Positions 1-8,574 of a DNA stretch of 64,000 bases are shown here, piece by piece (position 1 is the first letter of the stretch; every line of letters starts with the position of its first letter). The position numbers and the translations under genes are program-made. Source of the stretch: Thermoflexus hugenholtzii (GTDB lineage: Bacteria; Chloroflexota; Anaerolineae; Thermoflexales; Thermoflexaceae); contig NZ_CP076326.1 of NCBI RefSeq assembly GCF_018771565.1, forward strand, positions 1,426,001 through 1,490,000, in the 5' to 3' direction. Below the pieces are notes generated by a model that was not told the origin of the DNA, ran no database searches, and saw nothing but the letters and a program-made list of their open reading frames with translations.

Positions 1-34
1 CTTTCCCCTTCCGATCCGTTCGGGGGGCACAGGC

Positions 35-3000
35 ATGGCGGAGTTGACGTGGACAGGGTTTGTGTTGAGCAGCATCGTGGCGGGCATCCTCGGCAACCGG
101 GCCGACGCCGTTTTCTGCAGCCTCTGGCGAACGATTTACGACCGCCTGCGTCGAGGGGATCGTCCGGTCCGCGACCTGCAACAGGCGATCCGCAGAGCCC
201 TCCTTCAAGCTACCCGGAGCCTGCTCTCCGACGCCCTGAGGGAACGGGGCGTGGATGTCCAAAATTTGGTCTCCCGCTTTTCGCGTCGCCTTCCCTTCGG
301 TCAACCGAGAGACGAGGAGAGCCGATGGCTCTGGCGGGCCTATCACGAACTCACCGCCGAGCTGGGCAGGGTTTCCGATGCCGAATATGTGCCGCCGTCG
401 TCGGTTGCGGAAAGCCGGCTGGCCTTCTTGCTGCAACCGCAAGGCGTCGCCGCCGAGGAACGGGGGAAGGAGCTGCGCGAGCGCCTGACGAACGAGTGGC
501 TGCAGGAGCTGAGGGGATGGTTCGGCGAGCCGCCGGAGGTTTTCATCAAGCGGCTGCGGGAGGGATGGCAGCCGCCCGAGGGGGCCGGGCGGGTTTCCTG
601 GTTCGACCTGGTTTGCGCCTTCTTCGCCCATGAAGTCAAACACAACGACGTCGTCTTCCGCATCGTCACCGCGAAGCTGCTGGCGGGCCTGGAGGTGGAC
701 GGACGATCCCTGGGCGACGCGTTCCTCGATTACCTGGAAAGGCAGTTCGCGCCTGTTCTGGAACGCCTGGAGGCCGTTCAACGGCAACTGGAGGAGCTGG
801 GGCGGCAGCAGCGGGAGGGCTTCGAGGAGCTGAAAGCGCGACAGGCGGAGCTGACCGCCATCCTGCTGCCGATGCGGGAAACGCAACAGGCGCTGCAGGC
901 GCTGCTCGCGGATGCAGCCGGATGGGTTCGCTGGATCGCGGAGCGCTTCGGCGTCAGCCACGTCGCCGCCTACTTAGACCGCGCGACGCGCCGGTTCCTG
1001 TGGGAGAAGTGGGCGCAGGGCTTCGTCGGCCGGAAGGGGGCGATGGAGCGCCTGAACCGCTTCATCGCCGCCAATCCGAACGGGGTCGCCGTCGTCTACG
1101 CCCCTGCCGGCTACGGCAAGACCGCTTTCCTGGCCCGCTGGATCCGGCAGGTGGAAGGAAGGTGGATCGGGCCGGCCGGGGATGGCGAGGCCCTCGTGGA
1201 AGCCGTTTGCCACTTCTTCAGCACCGCCGTAGCGAAGTCAACGGAGCCGCCCAACGCTTACGCTCACCTGCTCGCCCAGCTGGCCCGCCTGTCCAACTCG
1301 CCCTTCCCCATTCCCGACCGGGACGACGAGCGGTGGGCGGCCCTGCACAACCTCCTCGCCGACCGGCGATGGCCCCCGGGCGTCAAAGCGGTCCTCGTCC
1401 TGGACGGCCTGGACGAGGCGGAAGGAAAAGTCGAGCCCTTCGTCCCCCGCCCCATCCCCGACGGTCTTTTCGTCATCGTCTCGGGGCGGTGGGACGGCAA
1501 GGGCAAGCCGCCCCCTTACCTGAAGGAGTGGGCGAGGTTCGCCGAGTTCATCCCGCTGGAGGCCCTCTCGGAGGAGGAAATCCGGGAGTGGCTGCGGACG
1601 ACGGGCGAGGGCGAGCTGGCCCAACTGGCCGAAAAAGCGGACTTCGTCCGGACGCTGTGGGAGAAGACCGGCGGGTTCCCGCTGTTCATCCGCTATCTGA
1701 TGGAAGACCTCGCGCAGGCGGTCCGGCACGGGCGATCGCCCGAGCAGGTCCTGGAGCAAACGCCTTCCGGCTTCTCGGAGTATGTTCAGGAGCAATTCGG
1801 ACAGCTGGCGAAACTGGTTCGCAACGAAAAGGGGGTTCGGGACTTGTTCGCCTTGTTGACGGTGGCGAAAGGCGCTTTGCGTCAGGACGAGGCGGAGGAG
1901 TTGACGGGGCTCTCCGTCTGGGATTTGGAGGGTCTCCCGTATTCAGTCATCCGCTGGTTCTCCATCGGCCGGGACGAGGAACAGGAGACCTACGCCTTCG
2001 CCCACCCCCTGCTGGCGGAGGAGTTCCGCCGGCACCTGGGCCGCGAGGCAAAGGAGATGGAGGACCGGCTGCTGCAGTGGTGCGCCGGCTGGCCGGCGCA
2101 TCCCTCCCCCTACATCCTGCGCCACTACGCCGATCACCTCCACGAGAAGGGGGACCCCGCCCTGTTCCGGCTGGCCCTGGACCCGGCCTTCGCCGAGGCC
2201 CAGGCCCGGCATCTCCCCGGCGAGCCCCACCTGCCCCTGAAGACCGTCCGGCTGGCCCTTGAGATGGCCATCCGGTCGGAGGACGCGCCGAGGATGGCGG
2301 CGCTGCTGATCGAGCACGCCCGGCGGGCGGGCGGGGAGGAGACGCCCCTGCAGGCGTGGCGGCGGGGGCATCGGGAGCGGGCGCTGCGGATGGCGACGGA
2401 GATCCTCTTCGAGCGGGACCCCCGGCTGGGGACGCTCTGGAGCCTGCTGCTGGCCTGGGCGGCGGAAAGCGAGGGCGAGGGGGAGTGGGCCCGGCGCATC
2501 CTGGAGGCGGCGCGCAAGCGCTGGGAGGGGGCGAAGCTGGAGAAGTTGGAGGATTGGCAAGGGGAGCTGGCGGCGTTCTGGCTGGGGGAGCTGGGGGCGG
2601 TGGAAGGGGCGGCGGAGGCGGCGGGCCTGATGCTGGATGATGCGCACAAGGGGAAGGTGGCGGCGGGCTGGGCTTCCCGGGGGCTGTTCGACCGAGCCCT
2701 GAACGTGGCGGAAGGGATCCAGGAGGCATGGAAGCAGGCATCGGCCTTTGGGGCCATTGCGGAAGCCATGGCCAGGGCCGGAATGTGGGAGCAAGCCCGC
2801 CGAACGGCAGAAGCAATCAAAGAGGCTGGGGAGCGGGCATGGGCCTTGGGGGCCATTGCGGAGGCCATGGCCAGGGCCGGAATGACCCAGCAGGCCCTTT
2901 GGGAGCAAGCCCGCCGAACGGCAGAAGCAATCAAAGAGCCACGGGAACGGGCAGAGGCCTTGGGGGCCATTGCGGAGGCCATGGCCAGAGCCGGAATGAC

Positions 3001-5857
3001 CCAGCAGGCCCAGGAAGCCTTCCACCAAGCCCTCCAAACGGCAGAAGCAATCAAAGGGGCATGGGAACAGGCTTGGGCCTTGAGGGCCATTGCGGAGGCC
3101 ATGGCCAGGGCCGGAATGACCCAGCAGGCCCTTTGGGAGCAAGCCCGCCGAACGGCAGAAGCAATCAAAGAGCCACGGGAGCGGGCATGGGCCTTGGGGG
3201 CCATCGCGGAAGCCATGGCCAGCGCCGGAATGACCCAGCAGGCCCAGGAAGCCTTCCACCAAGCCCTCCAAACGGCAGAAGCAATTAAAGAGGCTGGGGA
3301 GCGGGCATGGGCCTTGGGGGCCATTGCGGAGGCCATGGCCAGGGCCGGAATGACCCAGCAGGCCCAGGAAGCCTTCCACCAAGCCCTCCGAACGGCAGAA
3401 GCAATCGAAGAGCCACAGGAGCGGGCAAAGGCCTTGGGGACCATTGCGGAGGCCATGGCCAGGGCCGGAATGACCCAGCAGGCCCAGGAAGCCTTCCACC
3501 AAGCCCTCCAAACGGCAGAAGCAATCAAAGGGGCATGGGAACAGGCTTGGGCCTTGAGGGCCATTGCGGAGGCCATGGCCAGGGCCGGAATGACCCAGCA
3601 GGCCCTTTGGGAGCAAGCCCGCCGAACGGCAGAAGCAATCAAAGAGCCACGGGAACAGGCTTGGGCCTTGAGGGCCATCGCGGAAGCCATGGCCAGCGCC
3701 GGAATGTGGGAGCAAGCCCTCCGGACAGCAGAAGTAATCGAAAGGGCACGGGAGCGGGCAGAGGCCTTGGGAGCCATCGCGAAAGCCATGGCCAGCGCCG
3801 GAATGTGGGAGCAAGCCCGCCGAACGGCAGAAGCAATCAAAGAGCCACGGGAACAGGCTTGGGCCTTGAGGGCCATCGCGGAAGCCATGGCCAGCGCCGG
3901 AATGTGGGAGCAAGCCCTCCGGACAGCAGAAGTAATCGAAAGGGCACGGGAGCGGGCAGAGGCCTTGGGAGCCATCGCGAAAGCCATGGCCAGCGCCGGA
4001 ATGTGGGAGCAAGCCCGCCGAACGGCAGAAGCAATCAAAGAGCCACGGGAACAGGCTTGGGCCTTGAGGGCCATCGCGGAAGCCATGGCCAGCGCCGGAA
4101 TGTGGGAGCAAGCCCGCCAAACGGCAGAAGCAATCAAAGAGCCACGGGAACAGGCTTGGGCCTTGAGGGCCATCGCGGAAGCCATGGCCAGGGCCGGAAT
4201 GACCCAGCAGGCCCAGGAAGCCTTCCACCAAGCCCTCCGAACGGCAGAAGCAACCGAAGAGCCACGGGAACAGGCTTGGGCCTTGTGGGCCATTGCGGAA
4301 GCCATGGCCAGCGCCGGAATGTGGGAGCAAGCCCGCCAAACGGCAGAAGCAATCAAAGAGCCACGGGAACAGGCTTGGGCCTTGGGGGCCATCGCGAAAG
4401 CCATGGCCAGCGCCGGAATGACCCAGCAGGCCCAGGAAGCCTTCCACAAAGCCCGCCGGACAGCAGAAGCAATCAAAGAGCCACGGGAACGGGCAGAGGC
4501 CTTGGGGGCCATCGCGGAAGCCATGGCCAGGGCCGGAATGTGGGAGCAAGCCCGCCGAACGGCAGAAGCAATCAAAGAGCCACGGGAACGGGCGGAGGCC
4601 TTGAGGGCCATTGCGGAAGCCATGGCCAGGGCCGGAATGACCCAGCAGGCCCTTTGGGAGCAAGCCCGCCGAACGGCAGAAGCAATCAAAGAGGCTGGGG
4701 AGCGGGCATGGGCCTTGAGGGCCATTGCGGAGGCCATGGCCAGGGCCGGAATGTGGGAGCAAGCCCGCCGAACGGCAGAAGCAGTCGAAGAGCCACAGGA
4801 GCGGGCAAAGGCCTTGGGGGCCATTGCGGAGGCCATGGCCAGGGCCGGAATGACCCAGCAGGCCCAGGAGGCCTTCCACCAAGCCCTCCAAACGGCAGAA
4901 GCAATCAAAGGGGCATGGGAACAGGCTTGGGCCTTGAGGGCCATTGCGGAGGCCATGGCCAGGGCCGGAATGACCCAGCAGGCCCTTTGGGAGCAAGCCC
5001 GCCGAACGGCAGAAGCAATCAAAGAGCCACGGGAACAGGCTTGGGCCTTGAGGGCCATCGCGGAAGCCATGGCCAGCGCCGGAATGTGGGAGCAAGCCCG
5101 CCAAACGGCAGAAGCAATCAAAGAGCTACGGGAACAGGCTTGGGCCTTGAGGGCCATTGCGGAAGCCATGGCCAGGGCCGGAATGTGGGAGCAAGCCCGC
5201 CAAACGGCAGAAGCAACCGAAGAGCCACGGGAACAGGCTTGGGCCTTGTGGGCCATTGCGGAAGCCATGGCCAGCGCCGGAATGTGGGAGCAAGCCCGCC
5301 AAACGGCAGAAGCAATCAAAGAGCCACGGGAACAGGCTTGGGCCTTGGGGGCCATCGCGAAAGCCATGGCCAGCGCCGGAATGACCCAGCAGGCCCAGGA
5401 AGCCTTCCACAAAGCCCGCCGGACAGCAGAAGCAATCAAAGAGCCACGGGAACGGGCAGAGGCCTTGGGGGCCATCGCGGAAGCCATGGCCAGGGCCGGA
5501 ATGTGGGAGCAAGCCCGCCGAACGGCAGAAGCAATCAAAGAGCTACGGGAACGGGCGGAGGCCTTGGGGGCCATCGCGGAAGCCATGGCCAGGATCGGGG
5601 AAGCGGAGGGAGCGGCTGGCATCATGGAGCGAGAGATCGGGGCGCGGGAGCAAGGATTGCTCGCCGTCCTTCAGGCGCTGACCGAACGGGCGCAGGAAGA
5701 GGACGAAAAGAGCAAGCGGGTCTTCCTGCGGCTGCTCCCCCTGTGCGGCTGGTCGCTGGAGCTGGCCTATTCCGCCTGCGGGCTGCTGGCCCGGCTCTAC
5801 CCGCACCAGGCGGAAGGGATCGCCCGGGCGATCCGCGGCATGCCGCCCGCGGCGTAG
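35..5857 (+). CDS. STAND/NACHT-type ATPase with long TPR-like repeat array
   Basis: 1940 residues. Residues 1-240 are an unrecognised, mostly helical N-terminal domain. A coiled coil follows at about 245-290 (LERLEAVQRQLEELGRQQ). The P-loop NTPase domain has Walker A APAGYGKT (Lys362) and Walker B VLVLDGLDE (Asp457, Asp460, Glu461), an arrangement typical of STAND/NACHT ATPases. A helical region leads into 26 near-identical repeats at residues 916-1854, then a short unique tail ends the protein. In the STAND family the repeats are the sensor, the ATPase is the oligomerising switch and the N-terminus is the effector; many members act in antiphage defence or signalling. That role is inferred here, because the effector domain was not identified. 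The start has a GGGGGG stretch about 8 bases upstream. The window begins 34 bases before the gene, so its upstream neighbours are unseen. Several long open frames overlap it on both strands but are by-products of the repeats. Confidence 0.85.
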   Translation: MAELTWTGFVLSSIVAGILGNRADAVFCSLWRTIYDRLRRGDRPVRDLQQAIRRALLQATRSLLSDALRERGVDVQNLVSRFSRRLPFGQPRDEESRWLWRAYHELTAELGRVSDAEYVPPSSVAESRLAFLLQPQGVAAEERGKELRERLTNEWLQELRGWFGEPPEVFIKRLREGWQPPEGAGRVSWFDLVCAFFAHEVKHNDVVFRIVTAKLLAGLEVDGRSLGDAFLDYLERQFAPVLERLEAVQRQLEELGRQQREGFEELKARQAELTAILLPMRETQQALQALLADAAGWVRWIAERFGVSHVAAYLDRATRRFLWEKWAQGFVGRKGAMERLNRFIAANPNGVAVVYAPAGYGKTAFLARWIRQVEGRWIGPAGDGEALVEAVCHFFSTAVAKSTEPPNAYAHLLAQLARLSNSPFPIPDRDDERWAALHNLLADRRWPPGVKAVLVLDGLDEAEGKVEPFVPRPIPDGLFVIVSGRWDGKGKPPPYLKEWARFAEFIPLEALSEEEIREWLRTTGEGELAQLAEKADFVRTLWEKTGGFPLFIRYLMEDLAQAVRHGRSPEQVLEQTPSGFSEYVQEQFGQLAKLVRNEKGVRDLFALLTVAKGALRQDEAEELTGLSVWDLEGLPYSVIRWFSIGRDEEQETYAFAHPLLAEEFRRHLGREAKEMEDRLLQWCAGWPAHPSPYILRHYADHLHEKGDPALFRLALDPAFAEAQARHLPGEPHLPLKTVRLALEMAIRSEDAPRMAALLIEHARRAGGEETPLQAWRRGHRERALRMATEILFERDPRLGTLWSLLLAWAAESEGEGEWARRILEAARKRWEGAKLEKLEDWQGELAAFWLGELGAVEGAAEAAGLMLDDAHKGKVAAGWASRGLFDRALNVAEGIQEAWKQASAFGAIAEAMARAGMWEQARRTAEAIKEAGERAWALGAIAEAMARAGMTQQALWEQARRTAEAIKEPRERAEALGAIAEAMARAGMTQQAQEAFHQALQTAEAIKGAWEQAWALRAIAEAMARAGMTQQALWEQARRTAEAIKEPRERAWALGAIAEAMASAGMTQQAQEAFHQALQTAEAIKEAGERAWALGAIAEAMARAGMTQQAQEAFHQALRTAEAIEEPQERAKALGTIAEAMARAGMTQQAQEAFHQALQTAEAIKGAWEQAWALRAIAEAMARAGMTQQALWEQARRTAEAIKEPREQAWALRAIAEAMASAGMWEQALRTAEVIERARERAEALGAIAKAMASAGMWEQARRTAEAIKEPREQAWALRAIAEAMASAGMWEQALRTAEVIERARERAEALGAIAKAMASAGMWEQARRTAEAIKEPREQAWALRAIAEAMASAGMWEQARQTAEAIKEPREQAWALRAIAEAMARAGMTQQAQEAFHQALRTAEATEEPREQAWALWAIAEAMASAGMWEQARQTAEAIKEPREQAWALGAIAKAMASAGMTQQAQEAFHKARRTAEAIKEPRERAEALGAIAEAMARAGMWEQARRTAEAIKEPRERAEALRAIAEAMARAGMTQQALWEQARRTAEAIKEAGERAWALRAIAEAMARAGMWEQARRTAEAVEEPQERAKALGAIAEAMARAGMTQQAQEAFHQALQTAEAIKGAWEQAWALRAIAEAMARAGMTQQALWEQARRTAEAIKEPREQAWALRAIAEAMASAGMWEQARQTAEAIKELREQAWALRAIAEAMARAGMWEQARQTAEATEEPREQAWALWAIAEAMASAGMWEQARQTAEAIKEPREQAWALGAIAKAMASAGMTQQAQEAFHKARRTAEAIKEPRERAEALGAIAEAMARAGMWEQARRTAEAIKELRERAEALGAIAEAMARIGEAEGAAGIMEREIGAREQGLLAVLQALTERAQEEDEKSKRVFLRLLPLCGWSLELAYSACGLLARLYPHQAEGIARAIRGMPPAA
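2780..5596 (+). repeat. In-gene tandem array of 26 TPR-like units (99/114/120 bp)
   Basis: The array holds exactly 939 codons: 13 units of 33 residues (starting GMWEQARRTAEAIKE), 5 of 38 residues (GMTQQALWEQARRTAEAIKE) and 8 of 40 residues (GMTQQAQEAFHQAL). All share the tail ALxAIAEAMARA. The 38-residue unit is the 33-residue unit with TQQAL inserted near its start. A degenerate unit (FDRALNVAEG) precedes the array. Nucleotide identity between units is very high. A 198-bp, two-unit block is tandemly duplicated at about 3639-3836 and 3837-4034, and larger blocks recur (units 7-8 match 20-21; units 14-16 resemble 23-25). This indicates recent expansion by recombination. Confidence 0.92.
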
Positions 5858-6121
5858 ATCCCCGGGGTTCGAAGGGAAGATCCGGCCGGGCGATCCATCG
5901 CCGCATCGAGGCTCCCCGCCTTCGGCCGCGCCGGTTGGCCGGACCGCCGTCCAGGGGGCTTCGGGGGAAGGCGATGGGCCGCGGGCCGGGCCGAACCCGC
6001 CCCGGCCTTCCCGAGGTCCGAACCCCGGCGCGGCGCGCCGGGGCCTTCCAGACATGCAGGACAACTGTGAGCAGTTGCCCCGCATGCGGAAAAGCCGGAG
6101 CGCCCCGGCGCCGCGCGCGGG
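5858..6121. other. Non-coding interval with partial palindrome
   Basis: No gene is supported here. Near 6050-6080 there is a GC-rich hairpin (CATGC arm, core ACAACTGTGAGCAGTTG). It resembles the inner stem of the 74-bp element that starts at 6122 and may be a decayed third copy. Confidence 0.5.
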
Positions 6122-6195
6122 TGTGTCCTGATTTTGTCGGGCCCGGCCGCCTTGTAGGACAACCGCAAGCAGTTGTCCTACGATCTTGGGACACA
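6122..6195. repeat. 74-bp palindromic dispersed repeat, copy 1
   Basis: The outer inverted ends are TGTGTCC and GGGACACA. An inner hairpin has 10-bp arms, GTAGGACAAC and GTTGTCCTAC. A second copy with the same 74-bp length lies at 16757-16830 and differs at only about four positions. This is a MITE- or REP-like element with no coding capacity; the family was not identified. Confidence 0.8.
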
Positions 6196-6215
6196 CCCCC
6201 GCGCGCCGGGCCCCC

Positions 6216-6243
6216 TTGACAAAATCGAAAACCCGGATATATT
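6216..6243 (+). promoter_or_regulatory. Sigma-70 promoter of the lys operon
   Basis: -35 TTGACA (6216-6221), a 16-base spacer, then -10 TATATT (6238-6243). Transcription would begin near 6250, leaving a leader of about 200 bases before lysW. Confidence 0.75.
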
Positions 6244-6275
6244 TAGAGCCAAACTGAGGGAGCCGCCCCTGCTCT

Positions 6276-6359
6276 ATGGAACGCCGAACGCTGTGGATGG
6301 CGTGCATCAAAAAAGCCGCTGCGCCTCCAGGCCCGGACGGTAGTCCGGTCCTGACGTAG
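6276..6359 (+). CDS. Putative lysine-rich leader peptide of the lys operon
   Basis: A 27-codon reading frame runs from ATG 6276 to TAG 6357. An in-frame ATG at 6297 would give 20 codons. It contains the tandem lysine codons AAA AAA at 6309-6314 (peptide MACIKKAAAPPG). It lies between a strong promoter and an intrinsic terminator, directly upstream of lysine biosynthesis genes. Leader-peptide attenuation of the lys cluster is known in Thermus thermophilus, so the same logic is likely. The ribosome-binding site is weak: GAGGGAG about 13 bases before the first ATG. Translation is inferred, not shown. Confidence 0.55.
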   Translation: MERRTLWMACIKKAAAPPGPDGSPVLT

Positions 6360-6405
6360 CGGCTTTCTCATCCGTCAGGATCCTCACCCCCAGACTGCCG
6401 TCCGG
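6309..6405 (+). promoter_or_regulatory. Attenuator hairpins in the lys leader
   Basis: A long hairpin pairs 6312-6323 (AAAGCCGCTGCG) with 6355-6366 (CGTAGCGGCTTT). An inner stem is formed by CCGGAC and GTCCGG. Its 5' arm overlaps the Lys codons and its 3' arm holds the leader stop codon. Two competing pairings are visible: 6347-6356 with 6373-6382 (10 bp, one wobble), and 6333-6343 with 6395-6405 (11 bp, one wobble). The second would occupy the loop of the downstream terminator. Mutually exclusive folding that depends on ribosome position is plausible, but no energies were calculated. Confidence 0.5.
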
Positions 6406-6426
6406 CGGCCTGGGGGTTTTCTTTTT
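6386..6426 (+). terminator. Intrinsic terminator in the lys leader
   Basis: Stem ACCCCCAG (6386-6393) pairs with CTGGGGGT (6410-6417), with a further GC-rich stem inside the loop and a TTTTCTTTTT tract after it. It ends about 30 bases before the lysW start, so it must act as an attenuator rather than as the end of an upstream gene. Confidence 0.8.
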
Positions 6427-6455
6427 GCCCCAAACCCAGGCGAAGGAGGTGCGCG

Positions 6456-6626
6456 ATGGCCCAGGCGATGTGTCCGGAGTGCGCGGCCGGCGTGCCGCTG
6501 CGGGAGGACGTCATGCTCCACGAGTTCCTCACCTGCCCCGAGTGCGGGACCGCCCTGGAGGTGGTCTCCCTCTCCCCGCTGACCCTCGACCGGGCGCCCC
6601 AGGTGGAAGAGGACTGGGGGGAGTGA
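6456..6626 (+). CDS. lysW: LysW amino-group carrier protein
   Basis: 56 residues. LysW is the carrier protein of the aminoadipate lysine pathway: alpha-aminoadipate is attached through its amino group to the side chain of the C-terminal Glu, and intermediates stay attached until lysine is released. Two CPEC motifs (residues 6-9 and 27-30) form the zinc site. The protein ends in the family signature EDWGE. A strong AAGGAGGTG ribosome-binding site lies 5 bases before the ATG. The lysX start follows 3 bases after its stop. Close relatives also carry glutamate for arginine synthesis in some archaea; the gene order here favours lysine. Confidence 0.95.
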   Translation: MAQAMCPECAAGVPLREDVMLHEFLTCPECGTALEVVSLSPLTLDRAPQVEEDWGE

Positions 6627-6629
6627 GCG

Positions 6630-7547
6630 ATGCGGATCGCCATATTCTGCTCGCTGGTGCGCACGGAGGAGAAGTGGCTGCTGGAGGCGCTCCGACGCCG
6701 GGGGGCGGAGGTCGAGGTCCTCCACGATCGCTCCGCCGTCCTGGAGGTCGGCGCAGGGGAGCGCTGGCGCCGGTTCGACGCCGTGCTGATGCGCTCCCTC
6801 AGCCACTGGCAGGCCTTCCACGCCGCCCGGCTGCTGGAAGACCTGGGGCTGCCGGTGATCAACCCCTCCGCGGTGATCCACACCTGCTCCGACAAGCTCC
6901 TCACCACCGCCGCCCTGGTCCGGGCCGGGATCCCCACCCCTCGGGTGAAGGTCGCCTTCTCCCCCGAAGGCGCCCTGCAGGCCATCGAGGAAATGGGCTA
7001 CCCGGTGGTCCTGAAGCCGGTGCTGGGCTCCTGGGGCCGGCTGCTGGCCCGGGTGAACGATCGCGACGCCGCGGAGGCCCTCCTGGAGCACAAGGAGACC
7101 CTGGGGGGCTTCGCCCACGGCGTCTACTACATCCAGGAATACATCCCCAAGCCGGGGCGGGACATCCGGGCCTTCGTGGTGGGCGGGGAGACGGTCGCCG
7201 CGATCTACCGGACCTCGGCGCACTGGATCACCAACACGGCCCGGGGCGGGCGCGCCCTCAACTGCCCCATCACCCCGGAGCTGGCGGCGCTCTGCGCCCG
7301 GGCCGCGGCCGCAGTCGGCGGCGGGGTGCTGGCCCTGGACCTCTTCGAGGATCCGCAACGGGGGCTGCTGGTCAACGAGATCAACCACTCCATGGAGTTC
7401 CGCAACTCCGTGGAGCCCACCGGGGTGGACATCCCGGGGGCGGTGGCGGACTTTGTGCTCCGGGTGGCCCGGGAGGGCTGGGCCGCGGCCCACCGCGCCC
7501 TTCCCCAGGAGGTCGGGCAATGGAACGGGTCCGCGTCAGCATCGTAG
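6630..7547 (+). CDS. lysX: Alpha-aminoadipate--LysW ligase LysX
   Basis: 305-residue ATP-grasp enzyme that joins alpha-aminoadipate to the C-terminal Glu of LysW. Visible features are the ATP-grasp core [15 protein letters not shown], the segment ITNTARGG near residue 200, and the metal-binding [14 protein letters not shown] near the C-terminus. It lies between lysW and lysY and its 3' end overlaps the lysY start by 28 bases, implying translational coupling. A RimK/ArgX-type role on glutamate is the alternative; the operon makes the lysine role more likely. Confidence 0.93.
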   Translation: MRIAIFCSLVRTEEKWLLEALRRRGAEVEVLHDRSAVLEVGAGERWRRFDAVLMRSLSHWQAFHAARLLEDLGLPVINPSAVIHTCSDKLLTTAALVRAGIPTPRVKVAFSPEGALQAIEEMGYPVVLKPVLGSWGRLLARVNDRDAAEALLEHKETLGGFAHGVYYIQEYIPKPGRDIRAFVVGGETVAAIYRTSAHWITNTARGGRALNCPITPELAALCARAAAAVGGGVLALDLFEDPQRGLLVNEINHSMEFRNSVEPTGVDIPGAVADFVLRVAREGWAAAHRALPQEVGQWNGSASAS

Positions 7548-8560
7548 GCGCCTCGGGATACGTGGGCGGGGAGCTGCTGCGCCTGCTGCTCCGGCATCCT
7601 TACGTGGAGATCGCCCAGGTCACCTCGGAGTCCCATGCCGGGGAGCCGGTGCATCGCGTGCACCCGCACCTGCGCAAGGCGACGGGGCTGACGTTCTGCC
7701 GCATGGCGGATCTGAAGCCCTGCGATATCCTCTTCATCGCCCTCCCCCATGGCCAGGTGGCGCCCCGCATCGAGGCCTTCGCGGCCCTGGCTCCTGTCCT
7801 CGTGGACCTCTCCGCCGATTTCCGGCTCCGCCGGCCGGAGGACTACGCCCGCTGGTATGGCCATCCCCACCCCCATCCGGAGTGGCTGTCCCGCTTCGTC
7901 TACGGCCTGCCGGAGCGCTACCGGGCGGAGCTGCGCGGGGCCCGCGCCATCAGCGGGGTCGGCTGCAACGCGACCGCCGCCATCCTGGCCCTCTGGCCCC
8001 TGGTCCGGGCCGACCTGCTCGACCCGGAGCGGCCGGTGATCGTGGACATCCAGGCCGCTTCCTCGGAGGCCGGGCGCGAGCCGAACCCGGGCTCCCATCA
8101 CCCGGAGCGCCACGGGGCGATCCGCCCCTACGCCCCCGTCCAGCACCGGCACACCGCCGAGGTCCGCCAGGCCCTCGGCCGCGAGGGGGTGGTCCTCTCC
8201 CTCACCGCCGTGGACGCCGTGCGGGGGGTGCTGGCGATCGCCCACGCCTGGCCCCGGGATCGCATCGCCGAGCCGGAGCTGTGGCGGATCTACCGGGCCG
8301 CTTACAGCGAGGAGCCCTTCATCCGCCTGGTGAAGGATCGTCAGGGCGTGCACCGGCTGCCGGATCCCAAGGCGGTGGTGGGGAGCAACTTCGCGGACGT
8401 CGGGTTCGCGGTGGAGGAGGAGACGGGACGGATCGTGGCCCTGTGCGCCCTTGACAACCTGATGAAAGGCGCGGCGGGCTCCGCCGTCCAGTCCCTCAAC
8501 GTCGCCATGGGCTGGCCGGAGACGGCCGGCCTGGATCTGATCCCCGTGTATCCCGCGTGA
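7520..8560 (+). CDS. lysY: LysW-gamma-aminoadipyl phosphate reductase LysY (ArgC family)
   Basis: 346 residues. NADPH-dependent reduction of the LysW-bound aminoadipyl phosphate to the semialdehyde. The Rossmann motif [14 protein letters not shown] is at the N-terminus and the catalytic Cys149 sits in SGVGCNATA. The His-rich segment [13 protein letters not shown] is typical of the ArgC/LysY family. The start was set at ATG 7520, preceded by AGGAGGTCGGGCA inside lysX; the frame stays open far upstream but that part overlaps lysX and is not coding. ArgC of arginine synthesis is the paralogue to exclude. Confidence 0.93.
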   Translation: MERVRVSIVGASGYVGGELLRLLLRHPYVEIAQVTSESHAGEPVHRVHPHLRKATGLTFCRMADLKPCDILFIALPHGQVAPRIEAFAALAPVLVDLSADFRLRRPEDYARWYGHPHPHPEWLSRFVYGLPERYRAELRGARAISGVGCNATAAILALWPLVRADLLDPERPVIVDIQAASSEAGREPNPGSHHPERHGAIRPYAPVQHRHTAEVRQALGREGVVLSLTAVDAVRGVLAIAHAWPRDRIAEPELWRIYRAAYSEEPFIRLVKDRQGVHRLPDPKAVVGSNFADVGFAVEEETGRIVALCALDNLMKGAAGSAVQSLNVAMGWPETAGLDLIPVYPA

Positions 8561-8574
8561 GGGGAGGCGGAAGG

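Noticed and set aside
2780-5596. CRISPR-like direct repeats
   Set aside because: The units are contiguous codons of one protein with no unique spacers.
1943-5625. Very long open frames antisense to, and out of frame with, the repeat array
   Set aside because: They exist because the repeat units are multiples of three bases and GC-rich, so any frame free of stops in one unit stays open in all. Products are low-complexity repeats without start signals.
6250-6455. Lysine riboswitch upstream of lysW
   Set aside because: The leader is too short for the known lysine riboswitch core and contains a lysine-codon ORF instead; leader-peptide attenuation explains it better.
6425-7519. N-terminal extension of LysY or a separate protein in its frame
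   Set aside because: It overlaps lysW and lysX out of frame and has Arg/Gly/Pro-rich shadow composition; lysY starts at 7520 with its own ribosome-binding site.
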